Assembly (NCBI GenBank): GCA_023228125.1
Contig: JALOBT010000001.1
Coordinates: 73,095-137,094, forward strand
Source: Candidatus Cloacimonadota bacterium
GTDB taxonomy: Bacteria > Cloacimonadota > Cloacimonadia > Cloacimonadales > Cloacimonadaceae
DNA: 64,000 nt
Reading direction: 5' to 3'
Shown: piece by piece, positions 35,984 to 45,413 of the stretch
Numbering within the stretch: position 1 is the first letter of the stretch
Layout of the letters: every line of letters starts with the position of its first letter
Made by a program: the position numbers and the translations under genes
The notes under the pieces: generated by a model
The model's database searches: none
Told to the model about the DNA's origin: nothing
What the model saw: only the letters and a program-made list of their open reading frames with translations

Positions 35984-38737
35984 CTACTGCACATAAAAGA
36001 TACCGGGGTTATTGATAAAGGCTATCGCGCAATTGCCGATCATGATGAACTCATCATCGGGGCTATCGCTGAAGCTGCTTACCCGGGTGAGCTCCTGAGT
36101 GTTGCCCTGGGCATTGCGGTAAAACATTCTCACAGGCTCCGCAGCAGTATAATCCGGGATGGGGATATACAGGTAAGGCCAATCGTCATTTATCTGGCTA
36201 AAGAAGTTTGGCTGCAAGGGGTTTTGCTGGGGTCCCAGCAGGCTGAGGCGATAGGCTGCACGAAAGCTGATTTCAGGAGCTACCAAACTAAGCTTTGCCA
36301 GGCTTAGTTTTGCGCCCAAAGGGATGCTGCTGCCGATGAAGTCTCCCTGAAAGCTGGCTTGCGCCTGATACAGGGAAATGTGGATGTCTTGGGCGGTAGT
36401 AATCGTGAGTTCACTCAAAGTATGAGGGTCATTATCGCGCAGCACGGCATATTCCGCATCGTAAGGCAGATAGAAGGCATAATGTCCATCGCGGTTCATA
36501 AAGTGCCAACCATCGGCAGTATCGCCTTCGGGATAGCTGTATATGCGGTAATGCTCTTGATTTGAGACAGAAAACAGCAGGTCCTGGCTACGGGAGGGGT
36601 GTTTGATGCGGATATAAGGTTGGAAGTCAGCATAGAAATCTGCATTATTGAGCATTTCAAACTTGTAGGCAGGACTGAGGTAGCTGAGCTGATACTGCTC
36701 ATCAAGTACATTATAGGGATCGCTGAGGCTGCCGGAGCGGGATATTTGCAGGGTGCTGGCTGGCATGAGGGCAGAGGAATCCAGATACAGCTCAAGATCG
36801 TAGTCGTCAAACATCATTCTGGGATACATGGCGAGGTTTCTGCTTGTTGAGGGCTTTTGCAGATTGTTCCCATCAATGAGGTAGCCAGCATAGGCGGGGG
36901 AGATGCTGAGTCTGGAATTGGTTTGTAAGAAGCTATTGTGCTCCAGGGTATTGCTCTTGTTGTAACGCACGAACTTGGGGTAGCTGGCCTGAGGGGAGAA
37001 ATTAATCACGGAATTCAGGCTTTGGTTTACGGTAGTTTCGATAAAAAGCTCTTTGGGCAGAGCATCACTCACGGAGCCTATAGGGCTGATAGAGAGCAGA
37101 GCCTGGTTTTGCTGCAGGGTATATGGCAGAGAGTTTAGCCAGGGATGGCTGCTTGTGACATTGGCCTTGTATTCCAGTCGCAGCGCAGTGCAGGGCAGCT
37201 TGGTATCCTCGTAAGAAACGCTTGTCTTTTGGGTTTGTAAGAAAAGCTTGTCTTTGAGGCAGGGGACATGCAGTGAGGAAGAGGATTCAGTGATATTGCC
37301 TAAGAGATAGAGTCCAGAGGAATTAATGCCGGTATAGACATAGCCGTCTGCACTGGTAAAGTGGTTTGCATCATACGCTGAAGCGTGGCTTTTGTAGCTC
37401 AGAATATCCTGCTGAGGATTGCGGAAAGCACACATAAGCCGGGCTTTTTGGGGTTCAGGCAGCGAAGAGGCAAAGCCAAATTCCAGCCATTTGTCATCGG
37501 GCAGGCTGTCCAAGAGCTCTGATCCTCTGTAAAAGCTGAGTCTATAAGCCTGAGAGGAGCCACTCAGGGTATAAGGTTTGCCGCCAAAGTAGTCTTGCAA
37601 TAGCTCATTATAGCTGGGATTGGGGTCTATTACCAGGTCTATACCAGGTAGATTGAGCTCTCTCAGATCCAACCACATATCTTGCAAAAAGATCTGGCGA
37701 TTTGGGCTATCCAGACTGATCCGGATGGTGTTTTGTGAGGCCAGGGGCTGCAAGAGAAAATACGTTCCGGCCCCATTGATAAAGCTGATCAGGGTATTAT
37801 CCTCAATCAGCCAGGTATCCTCAGCTTCGGGCCAGCTTTGGATCTGATTTGGGCTCAGTTTCACCCACTGGGTATCCCAGCCTCTGCTGCCTGGCATTCG
37901 GTAATAAAGGATGGGCGTGCTCTCACTGCTGCCTTCACGCTCTGTGGTGATGGTCAGGGGCGTGGTGAGCAAGGCAAAATCCGGATAGAGCTCTTGCGCT
38001 GCCAGCAAATCGGCAGGGTCAGAGAAAGGTTCCTGGGGATTATTGAGCGAGATTGTGGCAGCCCCCAAATCCTGGGTAAAGCCTGCGGGGATAAAGACTT
38101 GCATGTGGATATCTGCGCCGAAAAGCAGGCCCTGAATATCACTATTGTTAGCGGGGACATCCAGTTTCATAGCTCCGCTGAGCTGCAGCACGGCAAAATC
38201 TCCTGAGCCATCGAGCTCATAGCAGGCACGCTGTTTGCCGTAATTATAGTGTTTTGCAAGGCTTGCACTTAAGCTCTGCTTCAGGGAAAGCAGGTAGAGC
38301 GGGCTTTCGATAAATACGGATTCGGTGTCCGTGTATAGGCTAAATAAGGCGGGGGCATTTTCTATAATGATGCTTTGGCCTTCCCGCAAGATTTCCACGC
38401 GGTAACTATTGCCAATTGGGTAGCTTCCAGAGGGCACGGCCAGGCTATCTCTTTGCAAGAGGCTGGGCACCCGGCTAAGGGTGACAATGTCGCCATACCA
38501 GATCAGGCTGTCGGCAATGCTGCTCTTGGGCAGATAGAGGTAGCTGTTGTCGTTTGAGGAGGGGATCAGATGGTCGGAATAAACCAGGATCTGGCTGGCC
38601 ACCACGTATTCTTTGGGGTCCAGATTGGGCGGCAAGAGCAAGTCCTCGCGCAGATTGCAGGAGCTGAATATTGCGGACAGTAAAGTCAGGCTAAATATGG
38701 TAAGATAAGGTAATAAACGAGCTGTGCTGCGTTTCAT
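35984..38737 (-). CDS. Large lipoprotein, unrecognised, last gene of the PqqD/ATP-grasp operon
   Basis: 917 residues. Lipoprotein signal peptide with lipobox FSSC (Cys at about 27). The rest is rich in Ser, Tyr, Leu and short predicted beta strands, without a motif I can name. Two similar short blocks recur (LISFINGAGTYFLLQ in the middle and IAFINNPGIFYVQ at the very end), suggesting repeated beta-sandwich domains. It overlaps the upstream TPR/beta-barrel gene by 47 bases, so it belongs to the same transcript. A surface-exposed or periplasmic component of that system is the simplest reading; no function is assigned. Confidence 0.75.
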   Translation of the reverse strand: MKRSTARLLPYLTIFSLTLLSAIFSSCNLREDLLLPPNLDPKEYVVASQILVYSDHLIPSSNDNSYLYLPKSSIADSLIWYGDIVTLSRVPSLLQRDSLAVPSGSYPIGNSYRVEILREGQSIIIENAPALFSLYTDTESVFIESPLYLLSLKQSLSASLAKHYNYGKQRACYELDGSGDFAVLQLSGAMKLDVPANNSDIQGLLFGADIHMQVFIPAGFTQDLGAATISLNNPQEPFSDPADLLAAQELYPDFALLTTPLTITTEREGSSESTPILYYRMPGSRGWDTQWVKLSPNQIQSWPEAEDTWLIEDNTLISFINGAGTYFLLQPLASQNTIRISLDSPNRQIFLQDMWLDLRELNLPGIDLVIDPNPSYNELLQDYFGGKPYTLSGSSQAYRLSFYRGSELLDSLPDDKWLEFGFASSLPEPQKARLMCAFRNPQQDILSYKSHASAYDANHFTSADGYVYTGINSSGLYLLGNITESSSSLHVPCLKDKLFLQTQKTSVSYEDTKLPCTALRLEYKANVTSSHPWLNSLPYTLQQNQALLSISPIGSVSDALPKELFIETTVNQSLNSVINFSPQASYPKFVRYNKSNTLEHNSFLQTNSRLSISPAYAGYLIDGNNLQKPSTSRNLAMYPRMMFDDYDLELYLDSSALMPASTLQISRSGSLSDPYNVLDEQYQLSYLSPAYKFEMLNNADFYADFQPYIRIKHPSRSQDLLFSVSNQEHYRIYSYPEGDTADGWHFMNRDGHYAFYLPYDAEYAVLRDNDPHTLSELTITTAQDIHISLYQAQASFQGDFIGSSIPLGAKLSLAKLSLVAPEISFRAAYRLSLLGPQQNPLQPNFFSQINDDWPYLYIPIPDYTAAEPVRMFYRNAQGNTQELTRVSSFSDSPDDEFIMIGNCAIAFINNPGIFYVQ

Positions 38738-39950
38738 GATCCTGCACTCCTATTTGATGATAGATTAAGATGCCCATCCTGCTGCCCAGTGGGCTGGATA
38801 GGGAGAGGGCATAGCTACGGGCATCTGCGTCAAAGCTGTCGTTGATAGCACCGTAGGGGTTTGTCCACCAGGCTTGTTCGCCTTCATAAAGATAGGCACT
38901 GAGCCAGATTTGCGGGGCAATTCTCACGCCAAAATTGAGGCTGTGAAGCTGCTCTTTGCTGTCGCTGTTTAGGGCTTCATTATCCTGATAGAGCTGGGAA
39001 AAGCTATAGCCTGCGGACAGGATATCGCTGGCAGCTTGCAGGCCGAGATCTGCCTGCTGAACATCAAAACGTTCATAGCGGCTGTAAGAGCCAGATAGTA
39101 AGGGGGTGAATTGCAGCTTGTTGATGTAGAAAATAGGTTTTATACTCAGGCCGAAAGAGCTTGCTGGATATACGCGCTCGTCCTTGCCAGATAGTTTTCT
39201 GGCAGAGATTTCCAGATCTGCGAGGGAATTTTGCCAGCCTGCTGAGATGCCGTACGTTTCGCGAAACCGTGAGCCATCCAAAATCAGTTCATTCGCACTT
39301 AGCTTGAGGCTCCATTCGGCCTTTTGCAGTGAGGCACTCAGATTTCCGCTATGCTTGCCCTGATAGTTTGTTCCAGCTCCCAATGCTATCTGTAGCTGGG
39401 GTTTGTCTATCAAACTTTGTGCCAGAGGATCAGCATCATTAAGCCTAACAAGTGCTGATTTGGCAGCGGGATAGTTCTTTAGAAAGAGATATTCCCAGGC
39501 CAAGCCGTGAGTAGCAGTGTTTTTGTGGGCAGTGCTGATTGCCAGCTCTTCAGCCCTGGCATAAAGCTGGCGGGCGGCAAGGTGTAAGTTCAAGCGGGAG
39601 AGTCCGTAAGCCGTGTAATTATAAAGAGGGGCATGGGTAGGAAAATTATGCAAGAATTCCTGCGCTCTGGCGAGGCTTTCCCGAAAGCGATTCTGGCTTT
39701 GCAGTGCCCACAGGATGCCTTCTGCAGCAGAGGCGTTTTGGGGATCCTGTATCAGCAAGGTTTCATAGTGTTTCAGTGCCTCATCTGGCTCTGAAACCAG
39801 CATCAATTGATAGGCCAGGCTCAGCCTTGCAGAGCTATCTATGGGGTTTTGAGCTACTTGCAGGCGCAGGACACTGAGATCAGACGCAGGATTTTGAGCC
39901 ATCAGGCTGAGCAGGCAGAGTAAAAACAGAGCAGAGAGGCCTATCTTCAC
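38691..39950 (-). CDS. TPR protein with predicted outer-membrane beta-barrel domain
   Basis: 419 residues with a signal peptide (1-18). Residues about 20-175 are TPR-like repeats (SARLSLAYQLMLVSEPDEALKHYETLL, APLYNYTAYGLSRLNLHLAARQLYARA). Residues about 185-419 alternate polar and hydrophobic residues in strands (for example NLSASLQKAEWSLKLSANEL, FGLSIKPIFYINKLQFTPLL) and end in SFITLSYHI, as expected for an outer-membrane barrel. A TPR-plus-barrel layout recalls exopolysaccharide exporters of the AlgE/PgaA/BcsC type, but similarity is only architectural. It overlaps the small TPR gene upstream by four bases and the lipoprotein gene downstream by 47. Confidence 0.7.
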   Translation of the reverse strand: MKIGLSALFLLCLLSLMAQNPASDLSVLRLQVAQNPIDSSARLSLAYQLMLVSEPDEALKHYETLLIQDPQNASAAEGILWALQSQNRFRESLARAQEFLHNFPTHAPLYNYTAYGLSRLNLHLAARQLYARAEELAISTAHKNTATHGLAWEYLFLKNYPAAKSALVRLNDADPLAQSLIDKPQLQIALGAGTNYQGKHSGNLSASLQKAEWSLKLSANELILDGSRFRETYGISAGWQNSLADLEISARKLSGKDERVYPASSFGLSIKPIFYINKLQFTPLLSGSYSRYERFDVQQADLGLQAASDILSAGYSFSQLYQDNEALNSDSKEQLHSLNFGVRIAPQIWLSAYLYEGEQAWWTNPYGAINDSFDADARSYALSLSSPLGSRMGILIYHQIGVQDHETQHSSFITLSYHI

Positions 39951-40549
39951 GGCGTATCCAATACCTCGCGTAGATCAATCACGACCTGGGACTCCGGATG
40001 GTATTTCTTCAAGGTACGATACTGCTTTTTAGCCTCGGAAAGATTGCCGCTGAGGTAGAGATTATTCACCCAATAGCCCCGGTTTTCTATGTCCCATAAA
40101 GAGATGGCCACGATGAAGCCAAAGTAATCTGCAGCAGTGCCATAGGCCTTATTCATATAAGCTGCATAGGCCGCTTTGCCGAGCAGGACGGTGTTTTGGG
40201 GATGCTCCGGCAAGATCTTCTGGGAAGCTGCCAAAGCCTGAGCCCACTGTCCCAGAGCGAGCTGGCAATTGATGATGCCTAGGTGTGCATCCAGATGATC
40301 CAGCTTTACCAAGCTCTGCTGATAGAGCTCCAAAGCCTGCGGATAACTGCCCAAAAGGTAATATAGCCAGGCTGTTCGCATGCTGTAAAAGACTTCCGTG
40401 GGCTCTTCCTGGATCAGCTTTTGCATGTGGGTGATGGCCTGGGCATAATCGCCACTCAGTTCTGCCAGATAGGAATCCTGGATGGAAGTGGCCGGGATAA
40501 ACTGTAGGGAACATAAGATCAATAGGGTAAGCAGAATATGTTTATACAT
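39947..40549 (-). CDS. Small secreted TPR protein
   Basis: 200 residues from ATG 40549 (AAGGAG 6 bases upstream); a frame from 40570 adds seven residues without a ribosome site. A signal peptide or anchor (about 3-22) is followed by TPR-like repeats (YAQAITHMQKLIQEEPTEVFY, LLGSYPQALELYQQSLVKLDHLDAHLG, LSEAKKQYRTLKKYHPES). Probably a periplasmic scaffold. It overlaps the membrane-peptidase gene upstream by 8 bases and the TPR/barrel gene downstream by 4, so translation is likely coupled. Confidence 0.75.
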   Translation of the reverse strand: MYKHILLTLLILCSLQFIPATSIQDSYLAELSGDYAQAITHMQKLIQEEPTEVFYSMRTAWLYYLLGSYPQALELYQQSLVKLDHLDAHLGIINCQLALGQWAQALAASQKILPEHPQNTVLLGKAAYAAYMNKAYGTAADYFGFIVAISLWDIENRGYWVNNLYLSGNLSEAKKQYRTLKKYHPESQVVIDLREVLDTP

Positions 40550-42743
40550 TGCTTTGCTCCTTGCTTTCAATGTGGGTAGCTTTGAGGATTTGCTGTTTGG
40601 ATTTTATGAGGATAATCTCCTTTATTCCATGGCTGCGATCCAGCTTCAGGCTGCTCTGGTAGCTTCTGATGCGCAGGCCCAGCACGCTGAGATCGGTTTT
40701 GGTTTCGATCTGGATAGCAGAGTCTTCACCGCTGAGCTGAGAGCTGCTTTGCACGCGGATGGGTCTGAAAAAAGGGATCAAAAAGAGGGTGAGGTTCTTC
40801 CAAAGTGGATTCATAACTACGGAGAGGCTGGGTTCATCCTGCCAGGCCAGGCTTTGGTTCTCGCTCCAGGGAATGCGTCCGGCGGCAAAGGCAAAGGCCG
40901 TAAGCGCGTTTTGGCCTCTACCCTTCAGGCTCAGGGCGTTGAAGATGCCGTGATAGATGGAAAAGTCCAAGCTGCTGCCGCTATCTGAAACGATGCTGTG
41001 ATTGCCCATCAAATCCAGATCCACCTTCCAGTGTTCAAGGCGGCTGCCGGATTTATCTTCCACCTCATAGCTTTGCTCTTGCCCATAGCTGAGCTGTAGG
41101 ATGTTTGCCAGCCCTTTTTCCGGCACCAGGGCAGAGACCAGCTCTCCCTCTTCGGGGATGCCGCTGGTGATAAAGTGATTAGGCCCGTCAGATTTTTGGA
41201 CCTTGTAATTCAGGATGTGGCTGAACAGAGTTCTGGAGCCTGCGTCAATGGCAGCCTGGGCCTGAAAGTGCAAGTGGGGAACGAAGGACCGCCCGGAATT
41301 GCCAACCTGAGCGATCTTCTCGCCCATCTTGATGTAGTCCCCTTCAGCAAGTTTTATTGAGCCTTCTTTCAGGTGCGCGTAGAGTGTAAAAAAGCCGTAG
41401 CCGTGGTTTATGCTGATGTAATTGCCCCAATTGTCCACGGTGTTTACACTGCCAATGGGATTGTCCGGCACGCTATTCACCACTTTGGCTATATAACCTC
41501 CGGCGGCCGCATATACCGCTTTGCCGTAGCAATAGTAATCCGCCAGCTTTGTTTCATTCTCAGAGTATTTTTTGTTCTGAGTATCCACTTTCTCAAAATC
41601 CCAGGCCAAGGCCCAGTCCTTTTTGTGAGTGTGCTCGCCATTGTGGCCTTGAGTGACCAACCACTGTCCGGTGATAGGCATATTGAGTTGCGGCACTCCG
41701 GTGCTTACAAAGCGGCGATAGCGGGAAAGAAAGGCATCCAGTGCCTTTTCCGGGTGCAGGATGCCATAATCGTTCAAAATGGGGGAGCGGTGCTGAAGGC
41801 GCAATCTCAAAGAGTAGATGAGGCCGATCACCACTATGTTCATCGGCAGGGCAAATATCGGCAGATTCAGGAAGGAAGGACGCGGAGACATCAGGTCTGT
41901 ATAATAGAATTTACCAGACATGGCAAAGGCCAGGAGGAAGCCAGTCACTGTGGCAAAGATGGCCAGCAGGTAGGAGCTTTTCCCGGGAATCAGGAATACT
42001 GAGCCCACTGCCATGCTGATCAAAATCAGATTGAAGCCGGGAAAGAAGATGCCGTAACTGCTGCCCATACTGGTATATTGCATGAGCAGATAGCAGATGC
42101 TCCAGCCCATCAGCGAGAGCATAAAGCCGATGCGGGTGATCATAAACAGCAGCAAAGCCAGCAAGATCCCCACCAGGAGATCCGGCACAAACATGATGCT
42201 GCCCAGGCTGACAAAGTAATCTTGCCAAAACCAGCTAATCTGCAAATTATGTTGAAAAAGCAGAGGCTTCTGGAAGTTCAAGCCGCTGAACAGCCCGCTA
42301 CGCACCAGATAATACCAGAAAAACAGCGCGGAGATGGAAAAAGCCAGACTCAATGAAGGCATCTTGAACCAGCTTTGGCAAAGGTAGTTCAGGCCTATAT
42401 ACAGAAAGAGCGTAACCAGGGATGCGATAGCCAGCAGGCCAAAGAAGTGGGGACTCAAAGTAGCCCAGCCGCTATAGGGATAGTAATAGCCGATGGCCAG
42501 ACCAACGAGCAGGCTATTGAAAGCCAGCACGCCCTGGGCAGAATCCCAGCCTTCATAGCCCAAAAGGCGTGAGGCCAGCAGTGCACAGAGCAAGGCAAAT
42601 ACTCCGGCCAAGGCTAAGATCGGCGCTACGAAGGTAAGCGCCATCAGGCCCAAGCCTATCCACAGGCTGTCCGAAAACAGGACTGTGGCATAGGCATTGG
42701 GGATAGCTTTGGCAAAAGCAATCAGATTGCCAGCTTTCATCAA
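40542..42743 (-). CDS. Urea-transporter-like membrane domain fused to M23 metallopeptidase
   Basis: 733 residues. The N-terminal half (about 1-315) has around ten hydrophobic segments, and the urea transporter (UT) family pattern GVLAFNSLLVGLAIG appears at about 71-85. The M23 (LytM-type) zinc endopeptidase domain spans about 352-516: first ligands H373 and D382 in HTHKKDWALAWDF, YAHL at 455-458, and HLH at 490-492. All expected metal and catalytic residues are present. The final 215 residues are unassigned. M23 enzymes cut peptide cross-links of peptidoglycan or similar peptides. The membrane part suggests coupling of peptide cleavage to small-molecule transport. Gene four of a seven-gene operon; it overlaps the decarboxylase gene by ATGA. 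Confidence 0.82.
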   Translation of the reverse strand: MMKAGNLIAFAKAIPNAYATVLFSDSLWIGLGLMALTFVAPILALAGVFALLCALLASRLLGYEGWDSAQGVLAFNSLLVGLAIGYYYPYSGWATLSPHFFGLLAIASLVTLFLYIGLNYLCQSWFKMPSLSLAFSISALFFWYYLVRSGLFSGLNFQKPLLFQHNLQISWFWQDYFVSLGSIMFVPDLLVGILLALLLFMITRIGFMLSLMGWSICYLLMQYTSMGSSYGIFFPGFNLILISMAVGSVFLIPGKSSYLLAIFATVTGFLLAFAMSGKFYYTDLMSPRPSFLNLPIFALPMNIVVIGLIYSLRLRLQHRSPILNDYGILHPEKALDAFLSRYRRFVSTGVPQLNMPITGQWLVTQGHNGEHTHKKDWALAWDFEKVDTQNKKYSENETKLADYYCYGKAVYAAAGGYIAKVVNSVPDNPIGSVNTVDNWGNYISINHGYGFFTLYAHLKEGSIKLAEGDYIKMGEKIAQVGNSGRSFVPHLHFQAQAAIDAGSRTLFSHILNYKVQKSDGPNHFITSGIPEEGELVSALVPEKGLANILQLSYGQEQSYEVEDKSGSRLEHWKVDLDLMGNHSIVSDSGSSLDFSIYHGIFNALSLKGRGQNALTAFAFAAGRIPWSENQSLAWQDEPSLSVVMNPLWKNLTLFLIPFFRPIRVQSSSQLSGEDSAIQIETKTDLSVLGLRIRSYQSSLKLDRSHGIKEIILIKSKQQILKATHIESKEQSNV

Positions 42744-44089
42744 ATCTTTCTCAGATGCTCTGGTATTCTCTCTCTGCCAATGATATCTGCTAAGGTTTCA
42801 GATTCGCGGATCAGCTCCACCTGTCCCGTTTCGGTGATCATCAGGATTTTGGGACGGTATTCGATGAATTGCATCCACTGGGTGTTGTTATAGGCACCCG
42901 TGGGACTGATCAAGACTATATCGCCAAAGTGCAGGTCTGGAAAGGGCACAGCCGGACGGATCACATCTATATTCATGCACAGCGGGCCATAGAAGATGGT
43001 GTTTTGATAGGCTCCGGGAAAGCTGCGCGTGGGTGTAACTTTGAGCTTGTACCACCAGGCGGTGATGGCGGTATTTACCCCTGCATCCAGGATGATAGCG
43101 CGTTCTCCGGTGGGCAGATTCTTCTTGCCCAAGACGCTGGAGATGATGCTTCCGGCCTCATCCACCAAGGCCCGGCCTGTTTCCAGGATCAGGGTAGGCA
43201 AGTTTTTGCTCACATAGCTGGATTCGTTAAAGGCATTGCCGATAGCGGCGGCATATTGATCAAAAGAGGGGGAGGCAAATTCACCCGCTGTATATTGATA
43301 ATGCAGGGTGTTTTGTGAGGCAAAACCCCCGCCCATATCTATGTAATCCAGCAGCACATCATGCTCTTGCTCTATCTTCAGAGCCAAATCCAGCAAGGCT
43401 TTGGCTGCCCAATAGTAAGCGTTTGCATCCAGGATGAAGGTGCCGATATGGGTGTGCAGGCCGCGCAGCTTCATGGCCTTTCCGGAAAGCAGGCGTTGCA
43501 CGGTGCGATAGGCTTCTCCATTTTCATAGTTGAAACCAAAGCGGCTCCATTGGGGAGCGATTCCGGTATCCATATTCACGCGGATGGCCACCTGTGGCAC
43601 CATATCCAGCTCTTTGGCCAGCTTTTCGATGAGGTAAAGCTCATCCAGATGGTCGATGTGGATCAGAGCAGATTCTTCAATGGCGATGCGCAGTGCTTCC
43701 GGGCTTTTGCCAGGCCCGTTGAAGATGATGTCTTTGCCTTCTATGCCCAGCCTTCTGGCCATTTCATATTCCATTCTGGAGACCACTTCAGCGCGGGCGC
43801 CTTCCTGATGAAAGATGCTGCACACGGCGCCCAGATAATTGGTTTTGTAGCTCCAGGCTATTTCCACCTTGGGATAGTGCCTCTGCATCACATCCAGCAG
43901 TCTGCGGTAGCGTTTGCGCATCTGAGTCTCAGAAAGCACGATCAGGGGAGAGCCATAGTCTTTGACAAGGTCGCTGATACAGACGCCTTCTATATTGTCC
44001 TGATGGCGTACCACGCTTTTGGCTCCGTATTTGTTTGTATTACCGGCACTATTGCGTTCAATATTCGGTGCTATATATGTCTTTTTCAT
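42740..44089 (-). CDS. PLP-dependent decarboxylase, LysA/ornithine decarboxylase fold III
   Basis: 449 residues of the alanine racemase-fold decarboxylase group. The PLP lysine is K82 in AWSYKTNYLGAVC. Other hallmarks are EVVSRMEYEMARRLG, IFNGPGKSPEALRIA, LRGLHTHIGTF, DYIDMGGGFAS (PLP phosphate) and ETGRALVDEAG. The C-terminal part lacks the exact CExxD motif of classical DAP decarboxylase; it has YGPLCMNIDVI with a Cys at that position, so substrate cannot be fixed (meso-DAP, a basic amino acid or a conjugate). Its setting beside an ATP-grasp ligase, a PqqD-like protein and a peptidase argues for a specialised pathway rather than bulk lysine synthesis. Confidence 0.82.
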   Translation of the reverse strand: MKKTYIAPNIERNSAGNTNKYGAKSVVRHQDNIEGVCISDLVKDYGSPLIVLSETQMRKRYRRLLDVMQRHYPKVEIAWSYKTNYLGAVCSIFHQEGARAEVVSRMEYEMARRLGIEGKDIIFNGPGKSPEALRIAIEESALIHIDHLDELYLIEKLAKELDMVPQVAIRVNMDTGIAPQWSRFGFNYENGEAYRTVQRLLSGKAMKLRGLHTHIGTFILDANAYYWAAKALLDLALKIEQEHDVLLDYIDMGGGFASQNTLHYQYTAGEFASPSFDQYAAAIGNAFNESSYVSKNLPTLILETGRALVDEAGSIISSVLGKKNLPTGERAIILDAGVNTAITAWWYKLKVTPTRSFPGAYQNTIFYGPLCMNIDVIRPAVPFPDLHFGDIVLISPTGAYNNTQWMQFIEYRPKILMITETGQVELIRESETLADIIGRERIPEHLRKI

Positions 44090-44091
44090 TA

Positions 44092-45165
44092 TTACCTTCT
44101 TCTAAGTTCACTTTTTGCAGATACTTCGCCCATCACCGAGATATCTGTGATGATGTCTTCGGCATGACGGATGAAGAGAGTTCCAGCTTTGCAGGCTGGC
44201 AATTCCGCCAGCTCATGCCCCAGGGCTTTCAGCACTACGGCTGCGGGTTGGTTTTGGCCAGAGCCTTCTGCCAGCCTTACCCAGGCGGGGAAGCGGGGAT
44301 TGATCTCGATCAGATAGTGCAGACCACCCAAGCCACGCATTACTTCCAGCTCGCAGGGGCCGCGCCACTTCAAGAGTGCGATCACTTTCGTGGCAAATTC
44401 TTTGAGTTCGGGGTTGTCTATCACCACGCCACCAAAGCCTTTGCCTTTGTCCGTGATCACGAGCTTCTTTTGGGGCACCATACCCAGGATGCCTCCTTCG
44501 CCATCTCCCACGATCACAATGTTATACTCATCCCCATAGATCATCTTTTGCAGGAGGATGGGCAGGCCCCAACGGCTTTCAATCTCGTAAAAATACTTCA
44601 GCGCTTCTTCGTAGTTATTGGCTTTGTAGGCTTCATAATAGCTGCCTTTGATCATCATGGGGAAATTGTCCCGGCTACCCAAGATCTGGCTGGCATCGCT
44701 GATCAGCATGGTATCCGGAACCAGGATGCCCCGGGGTGGGAAATAGCTGGCAAGGCGAGTCTTATCCCGCAGTAAAAAGCATTCCTCCGTAGGCAGATAG
44801 GTCTTGATGCCCATCTTGTGTAGCTCATCCTGCAGGCGGATGTACAAGATAACCTCGGAATCCAGATTGGGAATGATAACATCGATCTTTTGCCTGCTCA
44901 CGATGTACTCCATGCGGGCCAGAAAAGCCTCCGCTCCGGCTGAGGGATAGGGCATCTGATAGACTTCGTCCACGAGGTCTTCCAGATAGATGCCGCTTTC
45001 CATGGAGTCATAGATCAGACCTATTATCCGGCCCTGAAATCCGGCTGCCCGGATGCTGCGGATGACCGCGACCCCAGGTTGAGGATTGTCTCCGGTTTTT
45101 AGCCCGGTAACGGCTATGGTGGCTTTTAGTGAGGAGAGGTCAGGGTTTTGCGCTGCCCCAGCCAT
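44092..45165 (-). CDS. ATP-grasp ligase
   Basis: 357 residues of the carbamoyl-phosphate-synthetase-like ATP-grasp superfamily, which joins a carboxylate to an amine through an acyl phosphate. An N-terminal Rossmann-like pre-ATP-grasp domain (about 15-120, with VIIPNLDSEVILYIRLQDEL) precedes the ATP-grasp core: FPMMIKGSYYEAYKANNYEEA (ATP lysine), LLQKMIYGDEYNIVIVGDGEG, and CELEVMRG...YLIEINPRFPAWVRLAEG (Mg2+ Glu and Asn). The nucleophile and acceptor are unknown. The start shares one base with the PqqD-like stop, and the decarboxylase gene starts 2 bases after its stop. Association with a PqqD-like carrier suggests peptide or protein-bound chemistry. Confidence 0.85.
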   Translation of the reverse strand: MAGAAQNPDLSSLKATIAVTGLKTGDNPQPGVAVIRSIRAAGFQGRIIGLIYDSMESGIYLEDLVDEVYQMPYPSAGAEAFLARMEYIVSRQKIDVIIPNLDSEVILYIRLQDELHKMGIKTYLPTEECFLLRDKTRLASYFPPRGILVPDTMLISDASQILGSRDNFPMMIKGSYYEAYKANNYEEALKYFYEIESRWGLPILLQKMIYGDEYNIVIVGDGEGGILGMVPQKKLVITDKGKGFGGVVIDNPELKEFATKVIALLKWRGPCELEVMRGLGGLHYLIEINPRFPAWVRLAEGSGQNQPAAVVLKALGHELAELPACKAGTLFIRHAEDIITDISVMGEVSAKSELRRR

Positions 45166-45413
45166 CAGAATTCCACCAGAGCCAAAGCTTCCAGCATCAG
45201 CATATAATGCTCAAAATCGCTGTTAAAATTGTCTTCATTGACCTCATATTCTGCCATGAATTCCTGACAGATGGCATCCCTGTTCAGGCCCTGAGCCAAA
45301 AGCTTCATGATATACAGCCCGGTTTCGTTACTGGTGTAACTGTAACCGGAGGCGGGATCAAATATAAATCCATTGTCGTTCATGGCCAGGTTCGTAAGTT
45401 TTCTATAGTCCAT
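45165..45413 (-). CDS. PqqD-like protein
   Basis: 82 residues matching the PqqD fold: DNGFIFDPASGYSYTSNETGLYIMKLLAQGLN, then a winged-helix-like half (AICQEFMAEYEVNEDNFNSDFEHYMLMLEALALVEF). PqqD proteins bind precursor peptides and deliver them to modifying enzymes in RiPP pathways; PqqD-like proteins also occur beside ATP-grasp and HPr-related kinases in uncharacterised clusters. No precursor-like small ORF is evident upstream, so the protein itself may be a carrier. It is the first gene of the operon and overlaps the ATP-grasp start by one base. Confidence 0.8.
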   Translation of the reverse strand: MDYRKLTNLAMNDNGFIFDPASGYSYTSNETGLYIMKLLAQGLNRDAICQEFMAEYEVNEDNFNSDFEHYMLMLEALALVEF

